Source of the DNA: Diadema setosum
Taxonomy: Eukaryota; Echinodermata; Echinoidea; Diadematoida; Diadematidae
DNA length: 64,000 bases
Reading direction: 5' to 3'
NCBI GenBank assembly: GCA_033980235.1
Contig: CM067064.1
Span: forward strand, 2,406,501 to 2,470,500
The position numbers and the translations under genes were made by a program. Below the pieces are notes generated by a model. That model had not been told where the DNA came from, ran no database searches, and saw nothing but the letters and a program-made list of their open reading frames with translations. Shown piece by piece: positions 58,954 through 64,000 of this stretch. How positions within the stretch are numbered: the first letter of the stretch is position 1; every line of letters starts with the position of its first letter.

Positions 58954-59700
58954 GTTTGACGAACCTTAAAGATTATAATGTAGTATTTTTATAATGAAGT
59001 GTAAAGTAGAAAATTTATTTTGTAAAATTTGTAAAACAGTGAATTATTGATATTATGTGAATGTGTATTTGTATGATCTCAGATGTATACATGAGTAGGT
59101 ATGAGTGTGTATATAGGCATATACACACATGCATATTATATCATATGCCGCAGTGTATATTAGTATTCGGAAGATTAGTGTAGATGTTTTATTTTACATG
59201 TACATTAGAATATGTTGAAGGTATAGGCCTACCACCAGTGCACCTATCTTCATCATTTGCACCCTTGATTCTGCCCACAAATGTTCGCTATATACATATT
59301 GAAAAAAAAAGATAAATAAAATGAATATATTTGGATTTGGATTATATCGGAATATTGTTCTCCACACGCTCAGGCATGACGGTCGCCACCATCCTTCTCG
59401 AGTTACCTAGGGCGCACGCCTGAGAAGCCTGCGAAACGCATTTCGCCGGGTTGGTAAGACAGAACCGAGGGTGGCAACGTGGCCGTTTTGACTGAGCGAG
59501 GAAAACATCAAAATTTTTATGATTAAAATAAAAATATGGTTGGAAATAAAACAAATATGGATATTATGATAGAATTTAAATTTGTTAAGAAATATTGATA
59601 ATTAATCTATAGGGAAATATATATATTATATAGTCTGGCAAAAATAGTCAAAATTATGACTGATTGCCATTAAACCTAAAACAACAACAACAACAACAGC
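58954..59700 (+). mobile_element. LINE 3' UTR and (CAA)n tail
   Basis: Non-coding sequence after the RNase H frame. There are two possible ends: an A-rich 'aataaaatgaat' end near 59342, and a typical 'gattgccattaaacctaaaa' end with (CAA)n at 59681-59700. The second may belong to another element. Confidence 0.5.
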
Positions 59701-59945
59701 GATCAGGAACACACTATCCTGACCATCGCCTTACTAGAAACTGCTTATACACAGCTCGAACTTTGAGAGCTCGATCCAACTCGACTGCTATGCACGTTTC
59801 ATACACAGATCTAGGCTTGGTTAGCAATCAGGAACACATTATCCTGATCATCGCCTACACTAGACTGTTCCGTACACGGCTCAAGTTAGCTTTGATAGCT
59901 CGATGCAACTCAACACGTACTAAGACATGTTTACCTTATCCGTCC
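59701..59945 (+). repeat. Two-copy tandem repeat, period 125 bp
   Basis: 'Gatcaggaacacactatcct' at 59701 recurs as 'aatcaggaacacattatcct' at 59826, followed in both by 'catcgcc', 'gctcgatccaactcga' (variant) and 'cacg'. Confidence 0.8.
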
Positions 59946-60816
59946 CACCTCGACGACGAGCCCAAAACTAAATTGCCCAATTATATTTTTACTCAATAAT
60001 TATAAGCGTAGTTAATCAATATTTCCACCACTAATACACCAATGGGGGGGGGGGGGCAATTCTTACCAAACCCCTACATATTTGGTCTCAAATTACTGGT
60101 ATCAATTATTTCTCCCTGAAACATAAGTTATCTTACCCCCTCTATGCCCCTATCTTACATAATATTCAGCAATTTAACCAAAACCGGGATTTTGGACCTC
60201 ACTTATAATAACGTTACTACCAAATAATAATCGATTACGCTTTAATACTATCGATAGTGAATTATACCCGGCTTATTATACACAAATCATCTTGCGGAAA
60301 TAATCGATTTCGCTACACGACCCCCCGACCCACCAAGTTCGGTCCCCGAGCTTATACTACTTTCAATTCTAAACACTATAAACGTCAACACTTTAAACAC
60401 AAACCGACCTCCATTACATTCCGACTGGTATCAACTACCAAAACACTTATACTGGTGTCCACCACCAAATCTTTTAAAACATCATCTTATGAATTATAAT
60501 AACACTCATTGCTTCTTTCGGACCATAAACACTATGTACATTCTAATGCTACTCCTCCAGCCTTGTCTAATACCTCTGCTTCCAACATGGACACAACAAA
60601 CTCTAACTTTGAGAAGAAGAAGAAGGCTAAGGCTCCATATATACCAATCGCAATGTTGATACCGATATGATTCTACCAACTCTTCCGAACAATTCTACCA
60701 ACACCTGGTATCGCTTTAATCACTTTACTCCACTACCTCTCGGGACGACTACATCTCTGTACATAAGCTTCATTGATACCAACTTAATACCATCATTCTT
60801 TGAGAACAATTACATT
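59946..60816 (-). other. Non-coding stretch downstream of the C2H2 ORF
   Basis: AT-rich sequence with frequent CTACCA or ACCAAA words on the plus strand and a poly-G run (60045-60056). It is probably the 3' untranslated part of the same element as the ORFs to its right. I see no gene. Confidence 0.45.
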
Positions 60817-61104
60817 AGTAATGTCCATCAGTCCTTGGGAAATGTTCATTGTTAACAACTTAATGTCCAATTTAAAACGGGCAGATTAAATTTAGCGTCC
60901 GTATCTGCCCTTCTCTACCAATAATCGCTTCCACATCTTCCTTCCGGTGTCTGCTAACACTTTCACTATCTTCGCGAATAATTAACTTGGTAATACTCAT
61001 CGGTCCTCAAAACGTCCAATTATAACTTATTGTCCAAACTCAACTGGGCAAATTATGTTTAACGTCCATATCTGCCCTTGCATTTCTACCAAATTTCGCT
61101 TCCA
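60817..61104 (-). repeat. Degenerate tandem repeat, period about 171 bp
   Basis: 'Taatgtccatcagtcctt' to 'ataatcgcttccac' (60819-60933) recurs diverged as 'taatactcatcggtcctc' to 'aatttcgcttccac' (60991-61105). The shared core is 'cgtccgtatctgccctt' / 'cgtccatatctgccctt'. The second copy ends exactly at the stop codon of the C2H2 ORF, so it is its 3' UTR. Confidence 0.7.
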
Positions 61105-61836
61105 CTACTTTTCCTCCACGGTTTCGGTCACTACCTCCAAAAACTCGCCACCAGTCGTCAAGAACCGCCCCGTCTTCCTGGTCCACGTTCGGCCAGGCCA
61201 CAACACCAGCGTCTCGGTAGCGCTGAAACTGGTCTTCCCTCTGCGACGTAATTCTCCTAGCCTCCCTCGGATAATCCCCCCGTCAATGTCGGATGGTGAC
61301 ACCTGGGCCCCGATTTCACATGTTACCGGGGATTTGACTTCAGGTACCACGTCCTCTATCACGAATCGCCTCCTTCCGCCCGTCAGGTCGAGGAGCCCGC
61401 CGCCATAGTTGTCCTCATCCAACACCGGGGTACTGCTTCTTTCAGATGTGACGCTCCTCACCGGGCTGACACTTCTCTCAGGGGTGCACCTCTCAGGCGT
61501 GCACCGGGAAGGGGTTGGAGTAGAGGGGCACAGGGGGGATCTACTCCTGGGTCTGGTTTCCGTTGACGGCGGTTTCTTACTCCTAATTGGCGCATAAACT
61601 GGGGTTTTCAAATGTACCCTCCCTGGAGCTACATCGGTGGCGTGAGTCCCGTAGTGGCGTTCTAATTCTCGCTTGTGCAGCGTCTGGAAAGCACAGCGAT
61701 CACACCTAAATTTTGGGGTGTGCACGTCGAATTCGTGTCGTTGCATCGAGCTTCTACTGGAAAAGGACCGCCGGCACACCTTACAACGGTAGACTTCTCC
61801 CCTATCTGAACAGGACTTGGGCTTGGGGGTAGACAT
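61105..61836 (-). CDS. Intact C2H2 zinc-finger ORF downstream of Nanos ORF
   Basis: A 243-codon intronless ORF. The ATG at 61836 has A at -3; an in-frame TTG lies five codons upstream. Two C2H2 fingers lie at residues 18-39 (C18, C21, H34, H39) and 45-65 (C45, C48, H61, H65), spaced by a short TPKFR linker. A Ser/Pro/Arg-rich region (about 75-125, with SPxCxPExC repeats) and an unrelated C-terminal half follow. I do not recognise a named family; nucleic-acid binding is inferred from the fingers. It starts about 170 bp after the Nanos stop on the same strand and is followed by tandem repeats, not an LTR. It could be an accessory ORF of the retroelement or a host gene. The frame is intact. Confidence 0.65.
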   Translation of the reverse strand: MSTPKPKSCSDRGEVYRCKVCRRSFSSRSSMQRHEFDVHTPKFRCDRCAFQTLHKRELERHYGTHATDVAPGRVHLKTPVYAPIRSKKPPSTETRPRSRSPLCPSTPTPSRCTPERCTPERSVSPVRSVTSERSSTPVLDEDNYGGGLLDLTGGRRRFVIEDVVPEVKSPVTCEIGAQVSPSDIDGGIIRGRLGELRRRGKTSFSATETLVLWPGRTWTRKTGRFLTTGGEFLEVVTETVEEK

Positions 61837-62008
61837 CGTTCTGTTCAACAAATAATATCAATCGAATGTTACTCGCGACTTTAATCAAATCCCTACAGTC
61901 ATACAACACATTTTATAATCAACTCGTGCGAAGTTGGTATCTGACATGGTCCATATTCGCTGCTGCTTCTTCTCTTCCGGTGTTAGCCGCTGGACGCTGG
62001 CGGTGCTG

Positions 62009-62677
62009 CTACCTGGTATCACAGCTCCTCAGCCGTCCGGTAGCATTCCGTGGGGTTTTGAAATACAGCCCCGCTGTGCTGACGTCACTGGTAGATCCCG
62101 GCCCTGCTGACCCAGGCAGCTTTTTCTTCTTTAATAACGGACAGTACTTAATCGTGTGAGCCTCGTCCCCGGTGGCACGACAAATCGGGCATCTGTATGC
62201 CCGAAGTACAGGACAGGTAGTTTTCCCGTCTATGGACTTCAGCGCATGGCTTCCGTAGACCTGCAAACTTTCACCATTGTTTTTGCAGAAAACGCACCAA
62301 GCCACCGATCTGCTGAGTGGTCCATCACTTCCATCTCGTCCTCGTAGAGCGGTGATGACTGGTAGAATCCCCTCGTTGCTCAGCCAACGGCTACCAGTTG
62401 ACAGACACCCAGCTGCATCGCCGTCCTTCCGTAAGGCCGGATACTGGTATCTCGTCCCTAGGTCCTGGGATCCACTCTTTTTCGTCACTGTCGCTTCCCA
62501 TTCGTTTGACCCCAGGTAGCTATTGAACGGGCCTCGCACCTGTTCAAAATCAAAGAACTGGTCGCCCGTCTCTTGGTCCACGGACTCCCTCTTCTTCTTC
62601 CCCGTTGATACCAGATTACTCAGCCCGAAATAATCGTTGAAGGGACTGTACAAATCCCCCTCTTTGAAAGATGCCAT
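62009..62677 (-). CDS. nanos: Nanos-type zinc-finger protein, intronless, 222 codons
   Basis: Nanos proteins are germline translational repressors that work with Pumilio and recruit the CCR4-NOT deadenylase. The double finger is complete: C128, C131, H144, C155, then C163, C166, H174, C179, which is exactly CX2CX12HX10CX7CX2CX7HX4C, with the family words [19 protein letters not shown] and KYCP. Near the N-terminus, residues 12-23 ([12 protein letters not shown]) match the NOT1-interacting motif, and residues 50-56 (PFNSYLG) look like a second, partial copy. The start chosen is ATG at 62677 (G at -3 and +4); GTG at 62716 and a weaker ATG at 62704 lie upstream in frame. The stop is TAG at 62009. 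It begins about 118 bp after the retroelement pol stop on the same strand. Identity is very likely; host gene or element-borne is open. Confidence 0.88.
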   Translation of the reverse strand: MASFKEGDLYSPFNDYFGLSNLVSTGKKKRESVDQETGDQFFDFEQVRGPFNSYLGSNEWEATVTKKSGSQDLGTRYQYPALRKDGDAAGCLSTGSRWLSNEGILPVITALRGRDGSDGPLSRSVAWCVFCKNNGESLQVYGSHALKSIDGKTTCPVLRAYRCPICRATGDEAHTIKYCPLLKKKKLPGSAGPGSTSDVSTAGLYFKTPRNATGRLRSCDTR

Positions 62678-62794
62678 GACGTCACCTGCACTGCACCTGC
62701 ACATTAATGATACCACAGTCTGTAATCCTCTTTATTTAGCTCGTCGAATATATTCGAGTACCACTCGATTATTTAGATTCGTTACTTAGCCTAA

Positions 62795-63322
62795 TTATCT
62801 ATAATACTGCGGCCGACGCCTATCCCTCCTCGGATAACGCCTTACCCCATTCCATTCATCATCGTCGTACGCCGTAGGCACAGTCGGAGACTCCCGGTTC
62901 CTAACTGGCGATTGAGAATCCACTTCTCCCTCTTCATAGGTAGAGGGGTGGGTAGCATCAGCTTCTTCCAGCCCTGACTCTTCCAGCTCTACGTTGGCAG
63001 CAGTGCCTCGCTGCTGGTTTCCATCCTGTACCACCTCCCTGTTTGGCTCGAACTCCCAAACTGGTCTTGGTACCCCCGTGTACTGCTTCAAACGATCTAC
63101 GTGGACAACCAGTGGCTTGGACCGAGGCGTCAATTGGAGTCGAACAGTCACGTCGGATAACTTGGTGACTATCAGGTACGGTCCCAGCCATTTGGTCTGC
63201 AGCTTTGGACTCTGGCCTTTCACCCTCATCTTGCGTCGTAGCCATGCATACTGGCCCTGGTTGAAGGCAGATCCATAGGCCTTCTGGTCATAGAACTGTT
63301 TCTGCTTCCTACAGGCCGACAT
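62795..63322 (-). pseudogene. Ty3/Gypsy integrase C-terminus with GPY module
   Basis: This continues the same frame after the single TGA. 'KQFYDQKAYG' is the usual start of the integrase C-terminal region. 'KLQTKWLGPYLIVTKL' holds the GPY motif (residues 47-49 from the ATG at 63322) and 'VVHVDRLKQY' ends the module. An acidic and then basic tail of about 90 residues follows (EEADATHPSTYEEGE; RRYPRRDRRRPQYYR). The stop is TAA at 62795. No chromodomain is seen. Confidence 0.85.
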
Positions 63323-63337
63323 CTGTTTTGCCCTGGC

Positions 63338-64000
63338 TCAGTTGTGGGCCCTCTGCATCCGAATCCGTAGCCCCTCCGCGTAATCGGTCTGGAGGTCCTG
63401 CTGGCCGTCAACATCATCTGGTGTGACGAGGTCCCCGGGTAGTACCAATTCTCGCCCCAACATTAGCATGTTGGGAGTTTCCCCAGTCGATTCCTGAGCA
63501 CAGCTACGGTAGGCACAGGTGGCGAAAGGGAGGAGTTGATCCCAATCCTTTTCCTGCCTCTCCACGTCCAGTAGTGTAGCAACTGTGTCTATTAGTGTGC
63601 GGTTGTACCTTTCTACGAGCCCGTCTGACTTCGGGTTGTAGGCTGTGGTCCTGGTCTTGTTCACCCCCATCAGTTTGCAGACTTCACTGAAGACTTCAGA
63701 GATGAAATTGCGGCCTTGGTCTGAATGCACGAATCTCGGCACTCCAAATCGACAAATGTACTCCACCACTAATTTCTCCGCCACTGTCTCCGCCCTTTCA
63801 TCTGGTATTGGGTAGGCCTCCATCCATTTTGTGAAGTAGTCGCCAATCACCAGGATGTACTTGTTCCCATGCTTGGTACGGGGGAAAGGGCCCATGATGT
63901 CCAGTGCCACCCTCTCCATCGGGAACCCACTAATTCTTTGTTGTAGTGGTGCTCGATTAGCTTTACCAGAACATTTCCTTCTGGCACATACGTCACATTG
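63338..64000 (-). pseudogene. Ty3/Gypsy integrase, catalytic core (partial)
   Basis: Integrase inserts the element's cDNA into host DNA. The core has its first Asp in 'VALDIMGPFP', the second in 'HSDQGRNF' and the Glu in 'DGLVERYNRTL', with 35 residues between second Asp and Glu (DX35E). 'CDVCARRK' at the edge is the end of the HHCC zinc-binding domain. The frame is open to the window edge upstream. It ends in a TGA after 'RMQRAHN', five codons before the ATG of the next frame and in the same phase. That TGA is a probable point nonsense mutation in an otherwise clean pol. Confidence 0.85.

Larger units (their letters stand above)
62795..64000 (-). mobile_element. Ty3/Gypsy-type LTR element, 3' part of pol (runs off right edge)
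   Basis: This is the minus-strand pol end of a Metaviridae-like retrotransposon, entering from the right edge. From the edge come the last pair of the integrase zinc-binding domain (CDVCARRK), the catalytic core and the GPY/F module. The frame is continuous from the edge to 62795 except for one in-frame TGA at 63338-63340. Gag, protease, RT and RNase H are outside the window. No LTR directly follows pol. Confidence 0.85.

Noticed and set aside
62678..62716. Longer Nanos start at the in-frame GTG (62716) or first ATG (62704)
   Set aside because: The ATG at 62677 has better context and is followed at once by the conserved N-terminal motif; the upstream residues look like leader sequence.

Overview
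The window looks like non-coding-rich genomic DNA from a marine deuterostome, most likely an echinoderm such as a sea urchin. This is an inference from AT-rich introns with GT/AG splice sites, HYR (hyalin-repeat) exons, L2/CR1-like LINEs (one with a 2A-like motif), many MITEs, microsatellites and tRNA-derived SINEs. There is no bacterial gene organisation.

Region 1 (about 0.7-21.2 kb) is a three-fold tandem duplication inside one minus-strand gene. Each unit carries two phase-1/phase-1 exons, and each exon encodes exactly one HYR domain (type A, 255-258 bp; type B, 252 bp). Read on the minus strand the order is B3-A3-B2-A2-B1-A1. The introns differ by a nearly full-length L2-like LINE (unit 1), a LINE fragment with a nested MITE that abuts the B2 splice donor, a small TIR MITE (unit 2), and a foldback palindrome shared by units 2 and 3. 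Exons A2 and A3 differ more than the adjoining intron does, and 17 of their 20 differences change the protein.

Region 2 (about 21.2-57.5 kb) holds no host gene that I can support. It is a mosaic of repeats: a foldback-like element with inverted arrays of a roughly 110-150 bp repeat (21.2-25.1 kb), a palindrome-rich tandem family around an AACAACGTA core (27.3-28.4 kb), two TTAA-flanked long-TIR MITEs, a head-to-head pair of CR1/jockey-like LINEs forming a palindrome of about 6.3 kb (39.8-46.0 kb), a 2.3-kb TIR element with short GC-rich subterminal motifs, SINEs and LINE 3' ends.

Region 3 (57.5-64 kb) is the most unusual part. A Ty3/Gypsy-type pol (integrase DDE plus GPY module, one in-frame stop) enters from the right edge on the minus strand. 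About 120 bp after pol ends, with no LTR between, lies an intact intronless 222-codon Nanos ORF with a perfect double CCHC zinc finger and an N-terminal NOT1-interaction-like motif. About 170 bp further on is an intact 243-codon ORF with two C2H2 fingers. A candidate 3' LTR (57.56-58.04 kb) lies beyond a nested LINE RNase H fragment. Either an LTR retrotransposon carries a Nanos-like ORF in the env position, or a host nanos gene has a truncated retroelement fused directly upstream.
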